NCBI GenBank assembly: GCA_022447275.1
Contig: JAKVBK010000023.1
Location: 1-47,948, forward strand
Origin: Oceanicola sp.
Lineage (GTDB): Bacteria > Pseudomonadota > Alphaproteobacteria > Rhodobacterales > Rhodobacteraceae
Reading direction: 5' to 3'
Length of the DNA: 47,948 nucleotides
How positions within the stretch are numbered: position 1 is the first letter of the stretch; each line of letters opens with the position of its first letter. This document shows, one piece after another, positions 33,085 through 40,889 of this stretch. Below the pieces are notes generated by a model. It saw nothing but the letters and a program-made list of their open reading frames with translations. It ran no database searches and was not told the DNA's origin. Position numbers and translations under genes: made by a program.

Positions 33085-33879
33085 GTGCCACCCAATGTGC
33101 AGAACACCCTTCCCGAAGGTGGCAAGGCCCGCCGGGTCTACCTGTCTCTGCGCGATGACATTTCAAACGGCACCTTTGCACCCGATGCCTTTCTGCCATC
33201 CGAAAGCCGCCTGTCAGAGCGGTTCGGCGTGAGCCGCGTCACCATCCGGCGCGCGCTTGACACCCTCGCCTCAGACGGGTGGATCGAGAAACGCACAGGC
33301 GCTGGCTCGCGGGTTCTGGCGCGGGGCAGCGATGCCCCACAGATCGCCGCTGACATGGCAACTTTGATCCCACAAGTCATTGAAATGGAACGATCAACAA
33401 CAGCACGCTTGTTGTCGTTCTCCTACGGAATGCCACCGGCAGCGGTGACCGAAGCGCTCGGTCTGGCACAGGGGGAACAGGTCCAGACGGCTGTGCGCGT
33501 GCGGTCTTGCGATGGCCAGCCCTTCTCGCATCTGACGACCCATGTGCCGCAAGATATTGCTCAAAGCTATGACGAGGCCGATCTGGCCACCCAGCCCCTG
33601 TTTCGCCTGCTGGAGCGCAGCGGCGTGCAAATCGCGGGCGCACACCAGTCGGTGAGTGCCACATTGGCCGCGCCCGAAGTCGCCGCGACCCTGCAGGTGT
33701 CGGTAGGTTCGGCACTGCTGTCGCTGACGCGGATCGTATATGATACAACCGGACAGGGCATCGAATATCTGTCTGCTTTGTATCGCCCTGACATGTTCCG
33801 TCTGGAGATGAACCTGAATCGTGTCGGCCTTGGGGATGCCCGCCATTGGGAACCCGTGATCGGGGCAGGCTCACCATGA
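33085..33879 (+). CDS. GntR family regulator, HutC-type (UTRA domain), of the catabolic island
   Basis: This 264-residue regulator has a winged helix-turn-helix at about 15-80 (F-L-P-S-E-S-R-L-S-E-R-F-G-V-S-R-V-T-I-R-R-A-L, with W-I-E-K-R-T-G-A-G-S) and a UTRA ligand-binding domain at about 100-260. The GTG at 33085 has AGGAGG ten bases upstream. A TTG at 33028 would add 19 residues and has no such site. Its stop overlaps the leuC-type start by four bases. It presumably senses a pathway intermediate and controls both divergent operons through the palindrome at 32955-32978. Confidence 0.9.
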   Translation: MPPNVQNTLPEGGKARRVYLSLRDDISNGTFAPDAFLPSESRLSERFGVSRVTIRRALDTLASDGWIEKRTGAGSRVLARGSDAPQIAADMATLIPQVIEMERSTTARLLSFSYGMPPAAVTEALGLAQGEQVQTAVRVRSCDGQPFSHLTTHVPQDIAQSYDEADLATQPLFRLLERSGVQIAGAHQSVSATLAAPEVAATLQVSVGSALLSLTRIVYDTTGQGIEYLSALYRPDMFRLEMNLNRVGLGDARHWEPVIGAGSP

Positions 33880-35276
33880 GTGCAACCCTGCTCGACAACC
33901 TGTGGTCTGACCATGTGATCACCACGCGCGACGATGGCGCGAGCCTTCTGTGGGTGGACCGGCATCTGGTGCATGAAGGTTCGCACCACGCCTTTGGCAA
34001 GATTGCCGCGAAAGGGCTTCCCGTGGTCGAGCCCGGCCTCACCTTTGGCGTCGTCGATCACTACGCGCCAACGCGCGGGGCACCCGCCACGGCCGATATC
34101 GCTCGCATGATCGACACTCTGCGCAGCAATTGCGCACAGCACGGGGTCACCCTGTTTGATCAAGGCGATCCGCGACAGGGCATTGTCCATGTGGCTGGGC
34201 CCGAACAGGGGCTGACCCTGCCGGGCCTGCTGATCAATTGCGGCGACAGCCACACCTCCACCCATGGTGCGTTTGGCGCGCTCGCCTTCGGCATCGGTGC
34301 AACAGAGGTGGCCCATGTGCTGGCCACACAGACGGTTTGGCAGAAAAAGCCCAAGGCAATGCGGATCACGATCACCGGCGCTCTCGGCCCGGGCGTGGGC
34401 GCAAAGGACATCGCCCTGGCGTGGATTGCCCGCTTGGGCGCGGATGGCGCGCGCGGACACGCCGTTGAATATGCCGGTGCAGCCGTGCGCGGCCTGTCGA
34501 TGGAAGGCCGTATGACCCTGTGTAACATGTCGATCGAGGGCGGCGGTCGCTTCGGTATGGTGGCCCCTGACACAACCACATTTGACTATCTCAAGGGCCG
34601 CCCTTGGGCCCCAGGGGAAGATAACTGGGATGCAGCAGTGGCGCGCTGGCACAAACTGCCCTCTGCCCCCGATGCCCGCTTTGACAAGGAAGTCACCCTG
34701 GATGCCTCTGAGATCGCGCCGGTGGTTACCTGGGGCACCTCCCCAGAGGAAGCTCTGCCAGTGACAGAAACGGTGCCGGATCCCACCCGGCTGCCGATGA
34801 ACAAGGCCACGCGGGCACGGGCCGCGCTAGACTATATGGGCCTTAATGCGGGCCAGCGCTTGCAGGACATCACGATCGATCAGGTTTTCATTGGATCCTG
34901 CACCAATGCGCGGATCGAAGACCTGCGCGCCGCTGCCGCTGTTTTGCAAGGCCGTCAGGCGCAAGTGCCCGGGCTGGTATCGCCCGGCTCGGCGGGCGTG
35001 AAAGCCCAGGCAGAGGCCGAAGGGCTGGACCAGATTTTCACCGCGGCAGGGCTGGAATGGGTCGGCGCGGGCTGCTCGATGTGCGTGGCCATGAACGGCG
35101 ACAGCGTGGCCGCCGGAAAGCGCTGCGCCTCGACCACCAATCGGAATTTCCGCGGGCGTCAGGGCCGCGGGGCCCGCACTCATCTGATGTCCCCCGCCAT
35201 GGTTGCCGCTGCGGCGGTTACGGGCCGCTTGACCGATGTGCGCCCCCTTCTGCAAGGCCGCGAGGTGCAAGCATGA
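33876..35276 (+). CDS. LeuC-type aconitase-family hydro-lyase, large subunit
   Basis: This 466-residue protein has the three cysteines that bind the [4Fe-4S] cluster: C342 (I-G-S-C-T-N-A-R), C400 and C403 (G-C-S-M-C). G-D-S-H-T-S-T-H-G-A-F-G-A at 123-135 and R-C-A-S-T-T-N-R-N-F-R-G-R-Q-G at 416-430 are family motifs. It closely resembles 3-isopropylmalate dehydratase large subunits. There is no leuB nearby, and it sits between a GntR regulator and a TRAP importer, so it is probably a catabolic paralogue hydrating or dehydrating an analogous diacid. Dimethylmaleate hydratase is a known member of the same family. The substrate is unproven. Confidence 0.87.
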   Translation: MSATLLDNLWSDHVITTRDDGASLLWVDRHLVHEGSHHAFGKIAAKGLPVVEPGLTFGVVDHYAPTRGAPATADIARMIDTLRSNCAQHGVTLFDQGDPRQGIVHVAGPEQGLTLPGLLINCGDSHTSTHGAFGALAFGIGATEVAHVLATQTVWQKKPKAMRITITGALGPGVGAKDIALAWIARLGADGARGHAVEYAGAAVRGLSMEGRMTLCNMSIEGGGRFGMVAPDTTTFDYLKGRPWAPGEDNWDAAVARWHKLPSAPDARFDKEVTLDASEIAPVVTWGTSPEEALPVTETVPDPTRLPMNKATRARAALDYMGLNAGQRLQDITIDQVFIGSCTNARIEDLRAAAAVLQGRQAQVPGLVSPGSAGVKAQAEAEGLDQIFTAAGLEWVGAGCSMCVAMNGDSVAAGKRCASTTNRNFRGRQGRGARTHLMSPAMVAAAAVTGRLTDVRPLLQGREVQA

Positions 35277-35902
35277 CAGGCTGGAGCAGACATACGGGCG
35301 TTGCCATCGCGCTGGACCGCGAAAATGTGGACACAGACCAACTGATCCCGGCGCGGTTCATGTCGACGCCCCGCGCACAAGGCTATGGCAGCTTTCTGCT
35401 GCACGACATGCGCACCGAGGCAGACGGCACGCCCAATCCGTATTTTCCGCTCAACGTGGCTCCGCAAGCCAGCATTCTGATATCCCGCCGAAATTTCGGA
35501 TCCGGCTCCTCGCGCGAAGCGGCTGTCTACGCCCTTGTAGATGCGGGTTTTCGCATCGTGATCGCCCCGAGCTTTGGAGACATCTTCGCCTCTAACGCCG
35601 TGAACAACGGGCTGCTTCCCGCCAAAGTGACGGAAGATGCGGTGGAGGGCTACATCCGCCATCTGGCGGGGCGGGCCGGCCCGGCACAGGTCGATCTGGT
35701 TGCAGGCAGCGGGCATGTCGCAGGCCGCCCCCTGCAATTCGAACTGGACGCGGGGTGGCGCCAAAAACTGATCAATGGCTGGGATGATACGGACCTGACG
35801 CGTCAACACGCGGACGCGATCGCAGCGTTTCGCGCCGCGCGGGCCGCATCCCAGCCCTGGAGCTTTCCAGCGGCACACGCTGCCGCTGGCGGGAACACTT
35901 GA
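35273..35902 (+). CDS. LeuD-type aconitase-family hydro-lyase, small subunit
   Basis: This 209-residue small (swivelling-domain) subunit has the N-terminal pattern R-E-N-V-D-T-D-Q-L-I-P-A-R-F and the substrate-binding N-F-G-S-G-S-S-R-E loop, plus A-P-S-F-G-D-I-F-A-S-N-A-V-N-N-G. It overlaps the large subunit by four bases, so they should form one heterodimeric enzyme. The C-terminal extension is Ala-rich and longer than minimal LeuD. A 66-base gap separates it from the TRAP binding-protein gene. Confidence 0.88.
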   Translation: MTGWSRHTGVAIALDRENVDTDQLIPARFMSTPRAQGYGSFLLHDMRTEADGTPNPYFPLNVAPQASILISRRNFGSGSSREAAVYALVDAGFRIVIAPSFGDIFASNAVNNGLLPAKVTEDAVEGYIRHLAGRAGPAQVDLVAGSGHVAGRPLQFELDAGWRQKLINGWDDTDLTRQHADAIAAFRAARAASQPWSFPAAHAAAGGNT

Positions 35903-35968
35903 GAGAGAGGGGGCCGGGACACCGGTCCAACAGGGCGCTTTCGGGCGCTGAGCAAAGGAGGAAAGACC

Positions 35969-36982
35969 ATGAACATGAAACTCACCGCCGGGGTCCTGGC
36001 CAGCGCTGCGCTGGTTGCGGGTGCCGCAAAGGCCACGGAAACGATCACCGCCGTGCACGCCTTCCCGGAAACACTGATCTACACCAAATCCTTCCTGTCC
36101 TTCGTGGACAAGGTGAATGCCGCCGGCGACGGCGTGGTTCAGATCGAAGTGCGCGGCGGCCCCGAGGCGATCGGCATGTTCCAGCAGCCCGATGCCGTGC
36201 GCGATGGCATCATTGACATGGTCTATACGCCCGGTTCGTTCTACGGCGGCGCGCTGCCCGAGAAGGATGCCCTCGTTGCCTCCAACCTGACCGCTGTCGA
36301 AACCCGCGAGAACGGCGGCACCGCGTTGATCGACCAGATCCACCAGGAAAAGATGGGGCTGAAATACCTCGGCTGGTTTGACAGCGGCGTTTGCTACAAC
36401 CTCTGGACCCGCAATGAGCCCACCTTTGATGCCGATGGCAATCTGGAAGTCGAAGGCCTGAAGCTGCGCGGCAACGCCGTCTACAATGCCTTCTTCACCA
36501 ACTATCTTGGTGCACAGGTCATCGATATGCCCTCCGGCGAGGTCTATTCCGCCCTGCAGCGCGGTGTGGTCGATGCCACCGGCTGGACGCAGATCGGCCT
36601 GCTGGACCTGAAGTGGAACGAGTTCCTGAACTACCGGATCGAGCCCTGCTTCTTCTCGACCGACCTCGGTGTCATCGTGAACAATGACCGTTGGAACGAA
36701 CTCAGCCCGGAGGCCCAGAAAATCCTTCAGGATGTGGCCATCCAGCACGAGATCGACAGTGTGAACGCCCTGCGTGAAAAGCGTGACGCTGACTTTGCCG
36801 CGCTCGAAGAGCAGGGCATGACAGCTGTCAGCCTCGAAGGCGAAGCCAAGGCGAACTACCTGCTGGCAGCGCGCGAAAAGACCTGGGAGCGCATGAAAGA
36901 GCAGATGGCAGAGCACCCGATGGGCACGGCCAACTACGACACGCTGCTGGATCTGTTCTACGATCCCGAAGCGGACAAGTAA
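35969..36982 (+). CDS. TRAP transporter substrate-binding protein (DctP family), second system
   Basis: This 337-residue periplasmic protein has a signal peptide of about 23 residues. The region G-L-K-L-R-G-N-A-V-Y holds the expected carboxylate-binding arginine. V-Y-S-A-L-Q-R-G-V-V-D-A-T is the usual strand after the ligand pocket. AAAGGAGG lies just upstream of the ATG. The protein differs strongly from the first DctP in the window, so the two systems probably import different ligands. A large hairpin follows before the permease genes, a common arrangement that keeps binding protein in excess. Confidence 0.92.
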   Translation: MNMKLTAGVLASAALVAGAAKATETITAVHAFPETLIYTKSFLSFVDKVNAAGDGVVQIEVRGGPEAIGMFQQPDAVRDGIIDMVYTPGSFYGGALPEKDALVASNLTAVETRENGGTALIDQIHQEKMGLKYLGWFDSGVCYNLWTRNEPTFDADGNLEVEGLKLRGNAVYNAFFTNYLGAQVIDMPSGEVYSALQRGVVDATGWTQIGLLDLKWNEFLNYRIEPCFFSTDLGVIVNNDRWNELSPEAQKILQDVAIQHEIDSVNALREKRDADFAALEEQGMTAVSLEGEAKANYLLAAREKTWERMKEQMAEHPMGTANYDTLLDLFYDPEADK

Positions 36983-36992
36983 GCAATCGGGC

Positions 36993-37026
36993 GCGGCGCG
37001 GGGGGACGAAACCCACCCCGCGCCGC
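36993..37026 (+). promoter_or_regulatory. GC-rich hairpin between dctP and dctQ
   Basis: A perfect 11-bp stem (GCGGCGCGGGG at 36993-37003, CCCCGCGCCGC at 37016-37026) with a 12-base loop and no T-run lies in the 111-base gap after dctP. It could protect the dctP message or partially end transcription so that the binding protein exceeds the permease. Confidence 0.6.
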
Positions 37027-37093
37027 CCCCACACTCTAATCGGCCAGCCGCTTTGGGCTGCTTGAGCCGCACGATCGAGACACCGGAGGGCCC

Positions 37094-37600
37094 ATGCGCC
37101 ATCTCGTACGCGTTTATGACGCTCTGCTGTTCTTTATGGCGTTGATCGCTGCGGGCACGCTGATCTGGCTGATGATCTCGGTGGTCACCTCCGTTGTGAT
37201 GCGAAACCTCGGGATGCAGCCCTACGCGTGGCTGTTCACAAGCTCTGAATACGGGCTGCTTTACATGACCATGCTGGGCGCGCCCTGGCTGGTGCGCGAA
37301 CGTGGCCATGTTCATATCGAGCTGGTCACGGCCGCCCTGCCCCCAACCCTGCGCCGGATCGTCAGCCGCACCGTGGCCCTGGCCTGCGTGGCGGTGTCGC
37401 TGATCCTGGCATGGTATGGGCTGCAGCTGTTTCTCACCAATATCGAGCGCAATGACTACGATGTGCGCGCCTATTATTACCCGCGCTGGCTGCTCACGAT
37501 CACCTTTCCGATCGCCTTCAGCTTTATGGCGGTAGAGTTTGCCCGCTTTGCCTTTGGGCGCGAGCTGATGCATTCCGGGGAAGCGGGGATACACGAATAA
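37094..37600 (+). CDS. TRAP transporter small permease (DctQ family), second system
   Basis: This 168-residue protein has four hydrophobic segments and the family stretch R-N-L-G-M-Q-P-Y-A-W-L-F-T-S-S-E-Y after the first helix, with E-R-G-H-V-H-I-E-L following the second. It overlaps the large-subunit start by one base (TAATG). It forms the small membrane part of the importer and is shorter than the first DctQ in this window. Confidence 0.9.
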   Translation: MRHLVRVYDALLFFMALIAAGTLIWLMISVVTSVVMRNLGMQPYAWLFTSSEYGLLYMTMLGAPWLVRERGHVHIELVTAALPPTLRRIVSRTVALACVAVSLILAWYGLQLFLTNIERNDYDVRAYYYPRWLLTITFPIAFSFMAVEFARFAFGRELMHSGEAGIHE

Positions 37601-38907
37601 TGGAATGGTACGAAGCCCTTCTGCTGCTGATTGGCAGCATCATGTTCCTGATGGCCATCGGCATGCCCGTGGCCCTGGCTTTTCTGGCTGCAAACATCAT
37701 CGGTGCCTGGGTGTTCATGGGCGGTGAACGCGGTGTCGTGGCCCTTTTGAACAACGGCTGGGGCGCGCTGACGAAATTTGCGCTCGTGCCGATCCCGCTG
37801 TTTCTGCTGATGGGCGAGATCTTCTTTCACACCGGCCTCGGCGGGCGCATGTTCTCGGCGATTGACCGGCTGTTGGGCCGCCTTCCGGGCCGGTTGTCCT
37901 ATGTCACGGTGCTGGGCGGAACGGGCTTTTCCACCCTGTCGGGCTCTTCGATGGGCTCAACGGCGCTGCTGGGCAGCCTGATGGTGCCCGAGATGACGAA
38001 ACGGGGCTACAAAAAGCACATGTCCATCGGGCCCATCTTGGGCACCGGAGGCCTTGCCATTATCATCCCGCCCTCGGCGCTGGCCGTTCTGTTGGCAACA
38101 CTGGCCCAGATCGATGTGGGCGCCTTGTTGATCGCAGGCGTTCTGCCGGGGTTGCTGCTCGCGGCGCTCTATATTGCAACAATCTACCTACAGACCCGCA
38201 TCGATCCGAACGCCGCCCCCGCCTATGATGTTGAGGCGCAAAGTATCGGTCAGAAACTGGCGCTGTTGATGCGCGATGTGGTGCCCATGGTCGGGTTGAT
38301 GGTGGTGATCGTGATCATGATGATCAACGGCATTGTCACCCCATCTGAAGCCGCAGCTTTCGGCGCCCTCGGGGTGCTCATTCTGGCAATCATGTATCGC
38401 TGTCTGACATGGGAGGCCATGAAGGCCTCTGTCCGGGGGGCCCTGCGCGTGACGCTGATGGCCTATCTGATTGTGTTCGGCTCGGCCACGTTTAGCCAGC
38501 TTTTGGCATTTTCCGGGGCCTCGCGCGGCTTGATCAATTGGGCCACGGGCTTTGAATTGGCGCCCATAGCCATGCTGCTGGTGATGTTTGCAGTCTTGCT
38601 GGTTCTGGGCATGTTCATGGAGCAAATCTCAATGATGTTGCTCACCGTGCCGATTTTCTTCCCCCTCGCGCTGAGCCTTGGGTTTGATCCCGTGTGGTTC
38701 GGGCTGATCATGCTGCTGGCGCTTGAGATCAGCTTCACAACACCGCCTTTTGGGCTGCTGTTGTTTGTGATGAAAGGCGTGGCGCCAAGCGACACGACAA
38801 TGCGGCAGATCTATTCCGCCGCCATACCCTTCATCTTGTGCTCGCTGATCGTTGTGGCGCTGCTGATCATATTCCCACAACTGGCGCTCTGGCTGCCCTA
38901 TCTCTAG
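37600..38907 (+). CDS. TRAP transporter large permease (DctM family), second system
   Basis: This 435-residue protein is of normal DctM length, without the insertion seen in the first DctM. Motifs include P-I-P-L-F-L-L-M-G-E-I-F, G-S-S-M-G-S-T-A-L-L-G, I-I-I-P-P-S-A-L-A-V-L-L-A-T and the late F-G-L-I-M-L-L-A-L-E-I-S-F-T-T-P-P-F-G-L. It is the last gene of the P-Q-M unit and its stop lies three bases from the end of the convergent dehydrogenase gene. Confidence 0.93.
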   Translation: MEWYEALLLLIGSIMFLMAIGMPVALAFLAANIIGAWVFMGGERGVVALLNNGWGALTKFALVPIPLFLLMGEIFFHTGLGGRMFSAIDRLLGRLPGRLSYVTVLGGTGFSTLSGSSMGSTALLGSLMVPEMTKRGYKKHMSIGPILGTGGLAIIIPPSALAVLLATLAQIDVGALLIAGVLPGLLLAALYIATIYLQTRIDPNAAPAYDVEAQSIGQKLALLMRDVVPMVGLMVVIVIMMINGIVTPSEAAAFGALGVLILAIMYRCLTWEAMKASVRGALRVTLMAYLIVFGSATFSQLLAFSGASRGLINWATGFELAPIAMLLVMFAVLLVLGMFMEQISMMLLTVPIFFPLALSLGFDPVWFGLIMLLALEISFTTPPFGLLLFVMKGVAPSDTTMRQIYSAAIPFILCSLIVVALLIIFPQLALWLPYL

Positions 38908-38910
38908 GGC

Positions 38911-39891
38911 TCAGCCGCCGGACAGTTCCAGCACGCGGGCCCAGAGGGCGTCCGGCACATCCGCACTGTCGCGCCCGCGCGCCCGGGCGCCGGGAATGCG
39001 CGCGCCCGCATCCTCTGCCACCGCCGCAGCAACCCTGTCAGCAATCGCGCCAAACTGATCGCTGTGGGTATCGGGATCAATCAGAATGTAGACCTGGCCC
39101 AGATCATGGGGCGGCCCATCGGGCAGCTTCAGCCCCTTAACTTCGCGCGAGGTCACAGAGCCCGTCAGCCCCGCGGCAAGCATTTCCACCATTAGGCCAA
39201 TGGCCCACCCTTTGTAGCCCGCAGCCGACACAAGCGCCCCGCCAAGGGCCGCTTCGGGATCGGTGGTGGGTTCGCCTTCGGCATCCACGGCCCAGCCCAG
39301 CGGGATGCTTTCACCGGCAGCTTTGGCCATGGTGATCTTGCCCAGCGCGACAGCAGCGGTAGAGAAATCCGCATGCATGCGCGGATGCCCGTTCGGGCCC
39401 GGGATCGTTACGGCAATCGGGTTGGTGCCCAGTGTGGGTTTGCGCCCGCCCGGCCCGGCCACAATGGCAGAGGCGTTGGTAAAGCCCAGCCCGATCAGCC
39501 CCTCGGCCGCGATCTGCTCAGTAAAGAAGCCGAGGGAGGTACAGGTATGGGTATGGGCCACCGCAAGGCAAGCAATGCCACATTCCCGCGCGGCAGCCAC
39601 TGCCTCTGGCAAGCCGCGGGCAAAGGCCGGCTGTGCAAAGCCCAACCGCCCGTTGACGGTAACGGCGCCGGGCCGCACCCGCACCACCTCCGGATCGACA
39701 GTGCCATTCACACGCCCTGACACCAGCTGCGTACAGTAGCTTTCCAAATAGTACAGGCCACAGATCACATTCCCCGTTGCCTCAGCGCGGGCTACGGCCC
39801 GGGCCACTTCACGGGCCTGCCAATCGCCGGCGCCATGGGCCACCAGTGCCGCATGACTGCGGGCCTCGATCTCGGAGATGCTGATATCCAT
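38911..39891 (-). CDS. Ldh2-family (malate/L-lactate-type) NAD(P)-dependent dehydrogenase
   Basis: This 326-residue enzyme is from the sulfolactate/malate/ureidoglycolate dehydrogenase family, which is not a Rossmann fold. Supporting motifs are G-T-N-P-I-A-V-T-I-P-G in the middle, D-F-S-T-A-A-V-A-L-G-K-I-T-M-A-K and A-A-G-Y-K-G-W-A-I-G-L-M-V-E-M-L. Members reduce or oxidise 2-oxo/2-hydroxy acids, ureidoglycolate or cyclic imino acids (piperideine-2-carboxylate reductase). It is convergent on the TRAP genes and transcribed from the 170-base region before the coiled-coil gene. It could handle a 2-oxo acid made by the lyase of the island, but it may equally be an independent gene. Confidence 0.88.
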   Translation of the reverse strand: MDISISEIEARSHAALVAHGAGDWQAREVARAVARAEATGNVICGLYYLESYCTQLVSGRVNGTVDPEVVRVRPGAVTVNGRLGFAQPAFARGLPEAVAAARECGIACLAVAHTHTCTSLGFFTEQIAAEGLIGLGFTNASAIVAGPGGRKPTLGTNPIAVTIPGPNGHPRMHADFSTAAVALGKITMAKAAGESIPLGWAVDAEGEPTTDPEAALGGALVSAAGYKGWAIGLMVEMLAAGLTGSVTSREVKGLKLPDGPPHDLGQVYILIDPDTHSDQFGAIADRVAAAVAEDAGARIPGARARGRDSADVPDALWARVLELSGG

Positions 39892-40061
39892 CGATGCCTC
39901 TTTTTGCCTTGATGCGGGCGCACGCTAACAGCGCTGGAGGGAGGCGCAAGCGTGTCCGTGCCGCAAACCCGGCCCCGCAACAGCTAAAAATTACCTCAAT
40001 TCCTCCCCTTGCCCGCCTTCTGCTGCCGATAAGAAGGCCGTAAGAATGAGGAGAGCCCCCT

Positions 40062-40742
40062 ATGAAACGCAGCTTTTCAGATCGTCTGAAAGCCGCTGAG
40101 AAGGCGCTCGCGGCCCATCTTGAGGCCCGCGAAACGCACATCATGCGCCATCACGCGCTCAAAGAGCGCTTGAAAGGCATTCAGGATAATTCAGCGGATC
40201 CAGAAGAGCTGCGCACGCAGAACGCCCTCGGCACCCTCGTGGACGGGCGCATCAGACATTTGCAGTTCGATATGCAGCGGATAAACCGCCAGCTTGCGCG
40301 GCTTAGGTCAGAGAAAAACGCAACCAAGCTTGATGCCAAAGCGCATTCAGCGCTCATGCAGATTGTCGACAAATGGGATATCCAAGAGGACATGCCCGCA
40401 GACCCCACTAGGGCTAAGCGCCCTAAACAGGCCGCACCAGAGAAGGACAAACCTGAACCCAGCCTCGCAGAGCTGCGGCAGGCGCAGTCTGTTCCGGAAG
40501 AGAACCTGTTCATGCGCTGTGCCGTGCGGAGCGGCGCGGCGGCCTACCTAATGGTGCTGTTCATCTCTGTGGATTTGCAGGCAGGTGATCGCCCCTTCCA
40601 TGAACGCCTCGTTTGGAAACAGGATGCGGCCTTGGTCCAACTTGGCAAAGGCGCAGATGCCAGTGGCTGGAATATCGACTCCATCGAACGGACGATCTCT
40701 CAGACGACGGGCCTGCCCCCGCTGCGCGAAATGCTGCCCTAG
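40062..40742 (+). CDS. Hypothetical coiled-coil protein (226 residues)
   Basis: I do not recognise this protein. Residues about 8-115 are strongly charged and heptad-like (alternating K/R/E with A/L), consistent with long helices or a coiled coil. Residues about 115-155 are a Pro/Lys/Glu linker. Residues about 165-226 form a small globular tail with a hydrophobic strand (A-Y-L-M-V-L-F-I-S-V-D-L). AGGAGA precedes the ATG. It stands alone between convergent and divergent genes. The architecture of a helical domain, a linker and a compact end fits an adaptor or a DNA- or envelope-associated protein, but no function can be proposed. Confidence 0.6.
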   Translation: MKRSFSDRLKAAEKALAAHLEARETHIMRHHALKERLKGIQDNSADPEELRTQNALGTLVDGRIRHLQFDMQRINRQLARLRSEKNATKLDAKAHSALMQIVDKWDIQEDMPADPTRAKRPKQAAPEKDKPEPSLAELRQAQSVPEENLFMRCAVRSGAAAYLMVLFISVDLQAGDRPFHERLVWKQDAALVQLGKGADASGWNIDSIERTISQTTGLPPLREMLP

Positions 40743-40889
40743 GCTTGGCGTCAGGACCAGGGCGGTTGCCGCGCCCAAGGCCCCAGTAGAAAATCCCAAA
40801 GTTGGGCAGACGCGTTGAGTTGCGGCGATCCCGAATGACTTGGGTTTCACGGAGCGCCGAAAATTTCATTCAACGCGGGCAAGATGGCC

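Noticed and set aside
33876-35902. Calling this pair the leucine-biosynthetic leuCD
   Set aside because: Genomic context is catabolic (GntR, TRAP, divergent degradation operon) and no leuB or other leucine gene is nearby. Sequence alone does not exclude it, so gene symbols were left out.
35180-37594. A long open frame on the minus strand (about 800 codons) antisense to leuC, leuD, dctP and dctQ
   Set aside because: It mirrors four well-recognised plus-strand genes. GC-rich DNA often leaves such antisense frames open. Its translation is rich in His, Gln and Arg with no family resemblance, and it has no ribosome binding site.
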